DNA of 18,283 nucleotides from Acholeplasmataceae bacterium (GCA_028690555.1 JAQVBA010000010.1:8505-26787), one strand, 5' to 3'; shown: positions 6,188-13,829, numbered from the stretch's first letter. Numbers and translations: made by a program. The notes: generated by a model from the sequence alone, not told the origin.

Positions 6188-7099
6188 TCAATTCCTTTTG
6201 TATAAGAAAGCATCTTCAACACGAGGCTTATCAACAAGCATTGGATTCAAGGCATAGATCATTTCGATATATCGATTTAAAAGGTTTTTCGCTTCATAAG
6301 CATTTTGATACATAATATGAGTTCTTGGTATTGCTGAAATCAGCACATCTTTCTCCATGTTAATCCCTAATTCGATTGCAGTTTCTGCTGATATTTCCAC
6401 ATCATTATTTAATTTTAATGTCGCATCCATAAAATCAATTTCAATTTGCTTCATTTGCGTTCCACTCAAACTGGATTTTACAAATACGCTAGCTTGAGGA
6501 TATGTTTCTCCTTCAATCATTTGATAATAAGGATCCATTGAAAGATAATTTAAACTTGAATATGATTTAAGTAATGTAGATAATGAAGGTTCTGCGGTCA
6601 ATATAATTAAATTGGGATCTAAAATCAACATTGCATTCGCAGTTGCTACGGAGTCAACATATGTTATATTCGTACTAATATCAAATGCCTCAAACAAATG
6701 TTTACAAACAATATCCGATGTTTGGTTTTGTCCGAAAATTATGATATCTTTGCCATTTAAGTCTTGAATGTCTTCTAGTTTTTGGGCTTGACTTGCAAAA
6801 TAATAATTCCCAAATACAACAATCCCTAACATGATATATTCCATATTGGATCCAGAAAGTTTCACGCCTAAGTGAGTTGGTGCAATAATGACATCATGAG
6901 TTTGACTAGAAAATGCCGCTAAAAGAGGGTCTGCACCAAGCACTACATCGACTTGATAATTATCATGAGCCTTTAAGTAAGTAACAGCAAGTTCAGGGCT
7001 ACCTTGAGGTACCAAGATTTTCAATTGATCTATTTTTGCACATCCACATAGCTGGATGAGCGCTCCTAAAAATAGAGTAATCAATAAAACTCTTCTCAC
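6188..7099 (-). CDS. ABC transporter solute-binding lipoprotein (NMT1/TauA-like)
   Basis: A 303-residue secreted protein. The N-terminus MRRVLLITLFLGALIQLCGC is a lipoprotein signal peptide with lipobox LCGC, so the mature protein should be lipid-anchored at Cys20. The rest resembles NitT/TauT/NMT1-type binding proteins: LKILVPQGSPELAVTYL, HDVIIAPTHLGVKL (the strand that samples bound ligand), DLNGKDIIIFGQNQTSD and a domain-crossing TYPQASVFVKSSL. The start is a GTG at 7099 overlapping the hydA stop (GTGA). No other start preserves the signal peptide, and the ribosome site is weak, which suggests translational coupling to hydA. It is followed by its permease. The ligand is not evident; anions, sulfonates, vitamins or flavin precursors are all possible for this fold. 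Confidence 0.8.
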   Translation of the reverse strand: MRRVLLITLFLGALIQLCGCAKIDQLKILVPQGSPELAVTYLKAHDNYQVDVVLGADPLLAAFSSQTHDVIIAPTHLGVKLSGSNMEYIMLGIVVFGNYYFASQAQKLEDIQDLNGKDIIIFGQNQTSDIVCKHLFEAFDISTNITYVDSVATANAMLILDPNLIILTAEPSLSTLLKSYSSLNYLSMDPYYQMIEGETYPQASVFVKSSLSGTQMKQIEIDFMDATLKLNNDVEISAETAIELGINMEKDVLISAIPRTHIMYQNAYEAKNLLNRYIEMIYALNPMLVDKPRVEDAFLYKRN

Positions 7100-8850
7100 T
7101 TGCTATATGGCTCTCTTGCTTTATAATGTGTATGTAATAAATCATGAAAATCATGGTGATTTAATAAATTCAAATATTCATCATATAGTTTTTTAATCGC
7201 TGGATTCATATGTGATTTTCTAACCACTGCATGAGAATCCATTTGATAGAGAACTTTTGAACGCTCTTTTATGATATCCACTTTGTTCATATCAGAAGCT
7301 TTGACAATAGGTTGCCCCCCACCATTGATACATCCACCGATGCATCCCATAAATTCAACGAAGTGATATGTTTTATCGGTAGTTTTTAAATGCTCTAAAA
7401 ATTGTCCAATCGCTTTTGCTCCATGAACAACTGCAACATTTACATCAATTCCAGCAATATGATATGTCGCTTCTTTAATACCATCTTTACCACGAACTTC
7501 TTTAAACTCTATGGGTGAACTCGCTTCATCAAGCATCGAAGATACAGTTCTTAAAGCAGCTTCCATCACACCACCGGTTGCTCCAAATATTGCTGCTGCT
7601 CCTGTGTACTTCGCTAAATCTCCAAATGGTTCCATCGGACTTAAATTTTTAAAATCTATATTTCTTCTTCGAATTAATCGACCCAATTCTCTCGTTGTAA
7701 GCACAATATCAACGTCCTGTAAACCATCTCTTCCCATACCTTCTCTTGTTGCTTCTGACTTTTTAGCTACACAGGGCATAATTGAGACAGATAAGATATC
7801 TTTAGGATCAATATTTAATTTCTTTGCGTAATAAGTTTTAATCAAAGCTCCAGCCATTTGTTGTGGTGATTTACACGTTGATAAATTCGGGATAAATTCA
7901 GGATAGTATAATTCTAAGTAATTAACCCATCCTGGTGAACAAGATGTAAACATAGGGAGCACACCATCGTTTTTAAAACGATCCAAAAACTCTGTTGATT
8001 CTTCAACAATGGTTAAGTCAGCTGTAAAATTGGTATCAATGATTTCATTCACACCAAGTTCATAAAGAGCAGCAAACATTTTGCCTTCAACATTGGTTCC
8101 AATTGGATAACCGAATTCTTCACCTAAAGTCGCTCTGATTGATGGAGCTACTTGAACGATAACTGTTTTCTTTGGATCTCTAACAGCTTTTTCAAAATTT
8201 TTAACATCGATATTTTCTCTTATTGCACCTGTTGGACATGACTGAATACATTTCCCACAATAAATGCATCCTGCATCATCTAGGTCATGAAACTGTGCTG
8301 GACCAACATATGTAACGGTTCCTCGATGATTAAAATTTAGAACCCCAATACCTGTATAATAATTACACGCCGAAACACATCTGCCACATAAAATACATTT
8401 ACTGGTATCAATTACCATAGCATCAGAAGTGCTATTTAAATGACTTTCTTTTAGTTCAAAACCATAAAGGTCACTAAATTCATTTGTAATGTTATATTCT
8501 CTCAGTAAATCCAAAAATTCACAATTTTCTTCTCTTGAGCACTTAAAGCATTCGAAATGATGGTTTGATGCCAGCAATTCAAGATTCATGGATACATAAT
8601 TATAGATTTTTTGATTTTCAGTAATCACTTCCATTCCATCATGCACTAAAGTTTTGCATGCAGGTTTTAAATTTGAATTACCATCAATTTCAACTGAGCA
8701 TAAGCGGCAATTCCCCTCTTCGTGTATTCCTTCTAAGTAACATAATCTAGGGATTTTTATACCATGCATTTCTGCTGCTTTTAAAACTGAAATATTTTCA
8801 GGGACACTATATTCATGTTGATTAATTTTTATTGTAATGTGTTTAGCCAT
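7096..8850 (-). CDS. hydA: [FeFe] hydrogenase catalytic subunit (HydA/HndD-type)
   Basis: A 584-residue modular hydrogenase. Residues 1-75 form a [2Fe-2S] ferredoxin domain (Cys 37, 48, 51, 65). A His-ligated [4Fe-4S] site follows (His97, Cys 101, 104, 110), then two ferredoxin [4Fe-4S] clusters (Cys 152/155/158/162 and 195/198/201/205). The H-cluster domain holds L1 TSCSPGW (302-308), L2 MPCVAKKSE (358-366) and L3 EFMGCIGGC (499-507), plus a C-terminal small-subunit segment (SHMNPAIKKLYDEYL). Length matches HndD-like enzymes, without the extra C-terminal [2Fe-2S] domain of some relatives. It reduces protons or oxidises H2 in the cytosol, exchanging electrons with ferredoxin and the NuoF-like partner. 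The ATG at 8850, with GAGG nine bases upstream, overlaps the hydB stop by eight bases. An alternative start at 8868 has no ribosome site. In L1 the second Cys of classical TSCCPxW is Ser. Confidence 0.95.
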   Translation of the reverse strand: MAKHITIKINQHEYSVPENISVLKAAEMHGIKIPRLCYLEGIHEEGNCRLCSVEIDGNSNLKPACKTLVHDGMEVITENQKIYNYVSMNLELLASNHHFECFKCSREENCEFLDLLREYNITNEFSDLYGFELKESHLNSTSDAMVIDTSKCILCGRCVSACNYYTGIGVLNFNHRGTVTYVGPAQFHDLDDAGCIYCGKCIQSCPTGAIRENIDVKNFEKAVRDPKKTVIVQVAPSIRATLGEEFGYPIGTNVEGKMFAALYELGVNEIIDTNFTADLTIVEESTEFLDRFKNDGVLPMFTSCSPGWVNYLELYYPEFIPNLSTCKSPQQMAGALIKTYYAKKLNIDPKDILSVSIMPCVAKKSEATREGMGRDGLQDVDIVLTTRELGRLIRRRNIDFKNLSPMEPFGDLAKYTGAAAIFGATGGVMEAALRTVSSMLDEASSPIEFKEVRGKDGIKEATYHIAGIDVNVAVVHGAKAIGQFLEHLKTTDKTYHFVEFMGCIGGCINGGGQPIVKASDMNKVDIIKERSKVLYQMDSHAVVRKSHMNPAIKKLYDEYLNLLNHHDFHDLLHTHYKAREPYSK

Positions 8851-10660
8851 GATTAAGTACCTCTTCAATAGGTTTTTTAGTTACAATAGCTCCAACTGGG
8901 CACGCTTGCTTACAAGCACCACATCTAATGCAAAGATTGAGATCGAGTTTGTGAATCGTATTTGGCCAGCCTGTGATGGCTCCAACTGGGCAATTCACTG
9001 CACATTTTGTACAACCAACACATTGATCCGTGATATAAAAATTTGTTAATTCTCGGCAAACTCCTGCTGGACATGTTTTATCAACGACATGAGCTAAATA
9101 CTCATCTTTAAAGTGTTTTAATGTTGAAATCACTGGATTAGGTGCCGTTTGCCCTAGACCACATAATGAAGTCTCTTGAACCATATGAGCGAGTGCTTCA
9201 AGTTTGTCGAGGTCTTCCATAGTTCCCCCACCCTCACAAATGCGATTCAAAATGTCTAACATGCGTTTCGTACCTTCACGACATGGCGTGCATTTTCCAC
9301 AAGATTCATCCACAGTAAAATCTAGGTAGAATCTTGCGGCATCCACCATACAATTATCTTCATCCATAATAATCATGCCGCCGGAACCCATCATAGATCC
9401 AAGCTTTTTTAATGTATCAAAATCAATGGGTGTATCAATAGAATCTGCAGTAATACAACCACCAGATGGCCCACCAGTTTGGATGGCTTTCAGCTTTTTA
9501 CGATTCGGAATTCCTCCACCTATATCGTAAACAACTTCTCTTAAAGTCGTTCCCATAGGAACTTCGATTAGGCCTGTATTTTTAATTTTTCCACCCAAGG
9601 CAAACACTTTTGTCCCAGGAGAATCTTTTGTTCCAATCTTATTAAACCATGATGCTCCTTTGACCATGATTACTGGAACATTCGCGAATGTTTCCACGTT
9701 ATTAACGTTTGTTGGCTTTCCCCATAGCCCTGAAACTGCAGGGAATGGTGGTTTTAGACGAGGCATCCCACGGTTTCCTTCAATTGAAGCGATTAATGCT
9801 GTTTCTTCACCACACACAAAAGCTCCAGACCCCAATCTAAGTTCAATATCAAAATCAAAAGATGAATTCAAAATATTCTTCCCTAATAGTCCAAATTCAT
9901 AAGCTTGTTTAATTGCATGATTTAAACGCTCAATTGCTACTGGATATTCCGCACGTACGTATATGTATCCTTGTTTAGCTCCTATTGCATAACCACAAAT
10001 AGCCATTGCTTCTAAAATAGAGTGTGGATCACCTTCTAGAACAGCACGATCCATAAATGCGCCTGGATCACCTTCATCAGCGTTACAAATAACATACTTA
10101 ACATCACTCTTTTGTTTTTGAGCAAATTCCCACTTTAAACCTGTAGGAAATCCACCACCACCACGTCCTCGTAATCCAGAAGTTTTGATTTCTTCAACTA
10201 CTTCGATTGGTGTCATATCAAAAAGTGCTTTACTCAGGCCAAAATAACCATCGTGTGCAATATATTCTTCAATCTTTAAAGGACTAATCACACCACAATT
10301 TCTAAGAGTAATCCGTTTTTGTTTACGAAAAATATCAAATTGGCGAAATCCTTTTAACCTTTTTTGCGTAATGGGATCTTGAATCTTTAATCTTTCGACA
10401 ACAATTTGATTGATGACATGTGATTCAATGATTTCTTGAATATCTTTAAGTTTAACATGCTCATAAAAAACTTCGTCCGGATATATAGCGATAATAGGAC
10501 CTTTTTCACATAACCCAAAACATCCAGTCGCATGTACAATGATATCATCGCTAAGTTTCTTTTCTTCTATCATATTTTCAATAGCATCTTTAAGTTCTAA
10601 ACTCTTATAGTTTTGGCAAGACTCTCCACCACAAATGACAATTTGCATACGTTCTAACAT
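8843..10660 (-). CDS. hydB: NuoF-like flavoprotein subunit of the NAD(P)-linked hydrogenase (HydB/HndC)
   Basis: A 605-residue protein. Residues 1-85 are a thioredoxin-like [2Fe-2S] domain (Cys 10, 15, 47, 51). The NuoF core has the NADH/FMN motifs GRGGGGFPTGLKW (165-177) and NADEGDPGAF (193-202), and the [4Fe-4S] ligands in SCGKCTPC (Cys 454, 457, 460) with Cys 500. The C-terminus carries TCPAGVC (530-535) and two ferredoxin [4Fe-4S] sites (Cys 547/550/553/557 and 577/580/583/587). It is the pyridine-nucleotide and flavin site of HydABC-type hydrogenases, where bifurcation between NADH, ferredoxin and H2 is thought to occur. The ATG at 10660 follows AGGTG. The start lies eight bases after the preceding gene, and the stop overlaps hydA. 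Product confident; whether bifurcation occurs here is inferred. Confidence 0.95.
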   Translation of the reverse strand: MLERMQIVICGGESCQNYKSLELKDAIENMIEEKKLSDDIIVHATGCFGLCEKGPIIAIYPDEVFYEHVKLKDIQEIIESHVINQIVVERLKIQDPITQKRLKGFRQFDIFRKQKRITLRNCGVISPLKIEEYIAHDGYFGLSKALFDMTPIEVVEEIKTSGLRGRGGGGFPTGLKWEFAQKQKSDVKYVICNADEGDPGAFMDRAVLEGDPHSILEAMAICGYAIGAKQGYIYVRAEYPVAIERLNHAIKQAYEFGLLGKNILNSSFDFDIELRLGSGAFVCGEETALIASIEGNRGMPRLKPPFPAVSGLWGKPTNVNNVETFANVPVIMVKGASWFNKIGTKDSPGTKVFALGGKIKNTGLIEVPMGTTLREVVYDIGGGIPNRKKLKAIQTGGPSGGCITADSIDTPIDFDTLKKLGSMMGSGGMIIMDEDNCMVDAARFYLDFTVDESCGKCTPCREGTKRMLDILNRICEGGGTMEDLDKLEALAHMVQETSLCGLGQTAPNPVISTLKHFKDEYLAHVVDKTCPAGVCRELTNFYITDQCVGCTKCAVNCPVGAITGWPNTIHKLDLNLCIRCGACKQACPVGAIVTKKPIEEVLNHG

Positions 10661-10668
10661 ATGATCAC

Positions 10669-11022
10669 CTACTTCTTCAAACGATATAAACTGTATTTTT
10701 CCAGTTTTATACCATTGATTAGATGTGCGTCAACAACTTCTTGAGCACGATCAACTGTCATTCGACAATAAATCATTGAATCTCCATCAGGTCCAATAAT
10801 TTCTACAAGCGGTTCAAAAGCACATTCACCCATACAACCAACTTCTGTTAGATGAATATCCTTTAAATTGTTACGTTTAATTTCATCGTTAAGAAACTCA
10901 AAAACTTCACGTGCACCAGCAGCAATCCCGCATGTTCCCATGCCAACTTGAATTCTAGTTCCCTGTTTCATTTTATCTTTTGTTTCTTTTTTGATTTGTA
11001 CCAGTTTTTGATAGTTCATCAT
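10669..11022 (-). CDS. hndB: Thioredoxin-like [2Fe-2S] ferredoxin subunit (HndB-like)
   Basis: A 117-residue protein with the pattern of the HndB/thioredoxin-like [2Fe-2S] family: IQVGMGTCGIAAGAREVFEFL (Cys31), then VGCMGECAFEPLVEI (Cys63, Cys67), with one further Cys86 in MIYCRMT. The expected second Cys of the N-terminal pair is not visible, so Cys86 or another arrangement may complete the cluster. It probably relays electrons within the hydrogenase complex. Its ATG overlaps the stop of the NuoE-like gene (ATGA), and a second ATG follows at once (ATGATG), so the start could be 11019 instead. The next gene carries a similar domain at its own N-terminus, giving two such modules in this operon. 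Confidence 0.87.
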   Translation of the reverse strand: MMNYQKLVQIKKETKDKMKQGTRIQVGMGTCGIAAGAREVFEFLNDEIKRNNLKDIHLTEVGCMGECAFEPLVEIIGPDGDSMIYCRMTVDRAQEVVDAHLINGIKLEKYSLYRLKK

Positions 11023-11534
11023 AAAACCACCTCTTGGGTTTCTTCAACTGGTAATTTTGGATTGGATTGTAACATGGCTTTTGCTTTTTGAACATTAGCA
11101 CGTCCGCACACTCTTTCATTCATACAAAAAACGGGTGCCAAACCACATGCTCCAATGCATCTTGTTGCTTCAAGAGTGTACAATCCATCTTTTGTTGTTT
11201 CACCATTCTTGATTTTGAGTTCATCTGTAAATGCGCCAAGAATCCCCTGTGATCCTTTAACATAACATGCTGTTCCCAAACACACACTAATCGTGTTTTT
11301 CCCTTTTGGAGTTAGTGAAAATTGACTATAAAAAGTAACTACTCCATTAATTTTTGCAATACTTTCATGTAGTTCTTTACTGATAATTTTTTGAATTTCA
11401 AGTGGTACACAGCCAAAAATCCTTTGTGCGTCTTGCAGGGTTGGCATCAAAGGACCAGGTGACTGTTTGTGTTTTGAGATAGCATTATAAAATAGAGATG
11501 CTCTCTCATCTTCAAGTCTGTTATGTGAAACCAT
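11019..11534 (-). CDS. hydC: NuoE-like [2Fe-2S] subunit of the hydrogenase (HydC/HndA)
   Basis: A 171-residue NuoE-family protein. A helical N-terminal part (LMPTLQDAQRIFGCVP, KINGVVTFYSQF) is followed by a thioredoxin-like [2Fe-2S] domain with CLGTACYVKG (Cys 85, 90) and CIGACGLAPV (Cys 126, 130). It pairs with the NuoF-like subunit in complex I and HydABC-type hydrogenases. I chose the ATG at 11534 over the one at 11540: AGGAG lies eight bases before the former and only two before the latter. It is the first gene of the hydrogenase operon, about 30 bases from the predicted transcription start, and its stop overlaps the next start (ATGA). The gene order NuoE, HndB, NuoF, HydA is a standard multimeric hydrogenase layout. 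Confidence 0.94.
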   Translation of the reverse strand: MVSHNRLEDERASLFYNAISKHKQSPGPLMPTLQDAQRIFGCVPLEIQKIISKELHESIAKINGVVTFYSQFSLTPKGKNTISVCLGTACYVKGSQGILGAFTDELKIKNGETTKDGLYTLEATRCIGACGLAPVFCMNERVCGRANVQKAKAMLQSNPKLPVEETQEVVL

Positions 11535-11569
11535 ATACATGACTCCTTTCTAGTATCGAATATTTCAAT

Positions 11570-11600
11570 TTATTATAACACATAATAAGATAAATTAAAA
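11570..11600 (-). promoter_or_regulatory. Promoter of the hydrogenase operon with overlapping palindrome
   Basis: The minus strand has a perfect TATAAT (11577-11572) with TG in the extended position. The -35 is poor (TTTTAA at 11600-11595, 17-base spacer). A perfect inverted repeat, TTATTAT-AACAC-ATAATAA (11570-11588), covers the -10 and could be an operator. AT-rich palindromes also arise by chance here. Confidence 0.6.
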
Positions 11601-11625
11601 TTCCCCAATTTATATTTTTTACATT

Positions 11626-11661
11626 AAAAAAGATTTGCTCACGATGTGGCAAATCTTTTTT
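11626..11661 (-). terminator. Terminator of the tRNA-Val transcript
   Basis: A 13-bp perfect stem (11626-11638 with 11649-11661) encloses a 10-base loop. The arms end in six A/T pairs, giving a U run in either direction. It lies 40 bases after the tRNA 3' end and just upstream of the hydrogenase promoter, so it insulates the two units. Confidence 0.88.
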
Positions 11662-11700
11662 GTTTAACATATTTAAATTTTCATCCTTTATAAATAAAAA

Positions 11701-11775
11701 TGGTGAAGTTAGCAGGGATTGAACCTGCGACCCCTTCCACGTCAAGGAAGTGCTCTCCCGCTGAGCTATAACTCC
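11701..11775 (-). tRNA. tRNA-Val (anticodon GAC)
   Basis: Read on the minus strand, a full 75-base cloverleaf is seen. The seven-bp acceptor GGAGTTA/TAACTTC has one G-U pair. The D-arm is GCTC/GAGC. The anticodon stem CTTCC/GGAAG has loop TTGACGT, so the anticodon is GAC. The variable loop is five bases, and the T-arm is GCAGG/CCTGC with TTCAATC. CCA is encoded at the 3' end (11703-11701). Confidence 0.96.
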
Positions 11776-11785
11776 AACCATTCAT

Positions 11786-11813
11786 ATTATACTGAAATAT
11801 TCTTAAAAATCAA
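11786..11813 (-). promoter_or_regulatory. Promoter of tRNA-Val
   Basis: On the minus strand there is a TTGATT (11813-11808), a 16-base spacer and a perfect TATAAT (11791-11786). The expected start is about four bases before the tRNA 5' end. It fits in the short gap after the UPF0316 gene, for which no terminator is seen, so read-through is also possible. Confidence 0.65.
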
Positions 11814-11821
11814 TCAATTTA

Positions 11822-12385
11822 TTATTTTGCGATTCTTCTTAAAGGACTCACAGTCCCACCGTGTATCATCGAAACTTCATTTGCAACAACCACAGCTTTA
11901 GGATCAATGATATCAATTTTATCCATAATGGATTGACGATTCTTACGATTAGCAAAAATCATTAAGACATAACGATCACCATCCATACCTTTAGCTTCAA
12001 GTACGGTTACACCGTGTCCTTCACTACGAATAGAATCTGTAATCAAAGCACCTGTTTCTTTACTTGAAATGACTTGAAGTAGAATTTTACCGACAGCAAG
12101 CTTATTTTCTAATAGAGATCCAATATATACCCCAATCGCAAATCCAACAGAGTATATAATACCTTTCATCGGTGCTTCAGCAACTCCATTAATGACGGTA
12201 GATGCAACAAAAACCCATAGTAAAATTTCAAAAACAGCTAAAATTGTTCCTGGTTTTCTAAATCCTTTACCAATTAAAATAATACGCATTGTGCTAATCG
12301 TGACTTCAATCACTTTTGCTGAAAAAATTAAGATTAGTTCCCATAGGGGAACTTGTGTTAAAAAACTCCAAATGTTATCCCACAT
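11822..12385 (-). CDS. UPF0316/DUF5698-DUF2179 membrane protein (YebE-like)
   Basis: A 187-residue protein. The first about 100 residues hold three hydrophobic segments (LWELILIFSAKVIEVTISTMRIILIG, TILAVFEILLWVFVASTVI, GIIYSVGFAIGVYIGSLLE). A soluble DUF2179 domain follows (ITDSIRSEGHGVTVLEAKGMDGDRYVLMIFANRK, ending near PKAVVVANEVSMIHGG). This layout matches the UPF0316 family, whose biochemical role is not established. The ATG at 12385 is preceded by GGGTGATGAAAT, a usable ribosome site. It has its own likely promoter after the ferredoxin reductase gene and runs toward the tRNA. Function unknown; the soluble domain resembles small ligand-sensing domains. Confidence 0.88.
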   Translation of the reverse strand: MWDNIWSFLTQVPLWELILIFSAKVIEVTISTMRIILIGKGFRKPGTILAVFEILLWVFVASTVINGVAEAPMKGIIYSVGFAIGVYIGSLLENKLAVGKILLQVISSKETGALITDSIRSEGHGVTVLEAKGMDGDRYVLMIFANRKNRQSIMDKIDIIDPKAVVVANEVSMIHGGTVSPLRRIAK

Positions 12386-12402
12386 ATTTCATCACCCGAA
12401 TT

Positions 12403-12430
12403 ATTATAGCATTCTAAATCGCTTTTGCAA
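12403..12430 (-). promoter_or_regulatory. Promoter of the UPF0316 gene
   Basis: On the minus strand there is a TTGCAA (12430-12425), a 16-base spacer and a perfect TATAAT (12408-12403). The expected start is about 12 bases before the ATG at 12385, so the leader is very short. An imperfect inverted repeat just upstream (CAAG/CTTG arms, 12423-12455) overlaps the end of the previous gene but lacks a U run. Confidence 0.55.
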
Positions 12431-12435
12431 GTCAA

Positions 12436-13413
12436 TTAGTGCTTGAAAACGCTCATCTTATTTGGGTAAAGCGTTTTCGTAATCTGACCAACGGCAGTTG
12501 CTGCTTCCCCAAGCCCTGTAACAATCATTCTTAGCTTACCTTCATAGTATACGCTATTACCAATCGCATAAATATTTTTAACGGATGTTTCAAGTGCACA
12601 TGTCACTTTAAAAGCATTTTTTTCAACTTCCATTCCCCATTGATCCAGTCGTTCACGAATTGGAACCATCCCATAAAAGACGAGGAGATGATCAAATTTT
12701 ATTTTTTGAATTTCATTGGTTTCAGCATGTTTTATCATAAGAAAAGATTTTTCATTTTCTTTACTTAATTCAAGTGTTTGATAAGGTGTTAAAACGGTTG
12801 CTTTTTCTTTAAGTAGGTTCACATTTTGCTCATGTGCTCTAAAATCATTTCTTCTGTGGATGAGTGTGACGCTTTTGGCTGTATCTAAAAGAGTTAATCC
12901 CCAGTCTACTGCTGAGTCACCACCACCCAAAATTACCAAATCTTTTTGTTTGAATATATCCGTTTTTTGGACATAATAATAAATATTATCAAATTCATCC
13001 GCATGTTCTAAATCAAGGCGTCTTGGTTGAAACATCCCTCCACCATTCGCCATGATCATTGTTTTTGTTTTGAGTTCACCATGATCCGTTGTTAATATAA
13101 AATACTCATCCTCTTTTTTGACACTTTTGGCCTGAGTATTTAAATAAAGTGGCACCTTATCACGATATGCTAAATATTGATCATATAACGACTTAACCAA
13201 ATCTCCGGCTAAAATTTTAGAAAATCCAGGCATATCATAAACAGCTTTTTCACGATATAAAGTTAATTGTCCACCATATTCCGAAGATGATTCAATGATA
13301 CAAGCTTTAAGTTGATTCATTGCAGCTAATGTCCCTGCAAATAATCCACTCGGTCCCGCACCAATAATCACAACATCATACAAAGTCGATAAATTTTGTT
13401 GATTTTCACTCAT
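12436..13413 (-). CDS. Ferredoxin-NADP reductase, thioredoxin-reductase-like (YumC type)
   Basis: A 325-residue two-Rossmann flavoprotein. The FAD site is GAGPSG (18-23) and the NADPH site GGGDSAVDW (163-171), followed by HRRNDFRAHE (186-195), where the Arg pair usually recognises the NADP 2'-phosphate. The redox-active CxxC of thioredoxin reductase is absent, which points to the YumC-type ferredoxin/flavodoxin-NADP reductase. The C-terminal FAD motif reads YAIGNSVYYEGKLRMI, with Asn where the family usually has Asp (A-G-D). It probably moves electrons between ferredoxin and NADPH in the cytosol, which complements the hydrogenase genes nearby. The ATG overlaps the stop of the SRPBCC gene (ATGA), so the two are likely coupled. 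Electron partner inferred. Confidence 0.9.
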   Translation of the reverse strand: MSENQQNLSTLYDVVIIGAGPSGLFAGTLAAMNQLKACIIESSSEYGGQLTLYREKAVYDMPGFSKILAGDLVKSLYDQYLAYRDKVPLYLNTQAKSVKKEDEYFILTTDHGELKTKTMIMANGGGMFQPRRLDLEHADEFDNIYYYVQKTDIFKQKDLVILGGGDSAVDWGLTLLDTAKSVTLIHRRNDFRAHEQNVNLLKEKATVLTPYQTLELSKENEKSFLMIKHAETNEIQKIKFDHLLVFYGMVPIRERLDQWGMEVEKNAFKVTCALETSVKNIYAIGNSVYYEGKLRMIVTGLGEAATAVGQITKTLYPNKMSVFKH

Positions 13414-13802
13414 CGTTTTGTCCTTCTAAATAATTTTTTGAAGATTTCTAGATCCAAATTTGGATCTTCATCAAACTCAAAAATCACATCCATGATCCAT
13501 TGTGTATGTCCGTTTTTATCGATAAAATGATTAATACATGTATTTTTAGCACCTGGAACACGGTAAATCATGGTAATTCCATAGGGTTCTTTCATATCAA
13601 GAACTTCAACTTCCATTAACATCTTTTTCCCCATTTGATTAAATTCAAAAAATCCAATGCTATTTGCTTCAAATAGATGACCTTTTGTATGGATGATTTC
13701 ATTTAAGTTAGGCATCCATTTTTTGATACGATCTATTTTTGTATAAGCATCATAACATAGACTCGCTGGTTTTAAAATATCAATTTCGACTTGATACTCC
13801 AT
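13410..13802 (-). CDS. SRPBCC (START-like ligand-binding) family protein
   Basis: A 130-residue small protein with the polyketide cyclase/START-like pattern: MEYQVEIDILKPASLCYDAYTKIDRIKKWMPNL at the start, GSIGFFEF-type strands in the middle (NSIGFFEFNQMGKKMLMEVEVLDM), ITMIYRVPG, and a C-terminal helix (LDLEIFKKLFRRTKR). The fold binds hydrophobic ligands in a deep cavity; the ligand is unknown. I chose the ATG at 13802 because AGGGGTG lies just upstream; a longer frame to 13862 would run into the preceding terminator. Its stop overlaps the start of the ferredoxin reductase. No enzyme signature is visible. Confidence 0.78.
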   Translation of the reverse strand: MEYQVEIDILKPASLCYDAYTKIDRIKKWMPNLNEIIHTKGHLFEANSIGFFEFNQMGKKMLMEVEVLDMKEPYGITMIYRVPGAKNTCINHFIDKNGHTQWIMDVIFEFDEDPNLDLEIFKKLFRRTKR

Positions 13803-13823
13803 CAAATCACCCCTTACATCTCT

Positions 13824-13829
13824 ATTATA
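13824..13829 (-). promoter_or_regulatory. -10 element for the SRPBCC-reductase unit
   Basis: A perfect TATAAT (minus strand 13829-13824) lies between the terminator and the ribosome site of the SRPBCC gene, giving a leader of about 15 bases. No good -35 is seen; the position where it should be falls inside the terminator hairpin. Confidence 0.45.

Noticed and set aside
7511..7831. 106-codon plus-strand open frame antisense to hydA
   Set aside because: The hydA reading carries all H-cluster motifs. This frame has no family features or ribosome site.
11521..11781. 86-codon minus-strand open frame across tRNA-Val
   Set aside because: It reads through the tRNA, its terminator and the hydrogenase promoter. 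The peptide is the familiar artefact of translating a tRNA gene.
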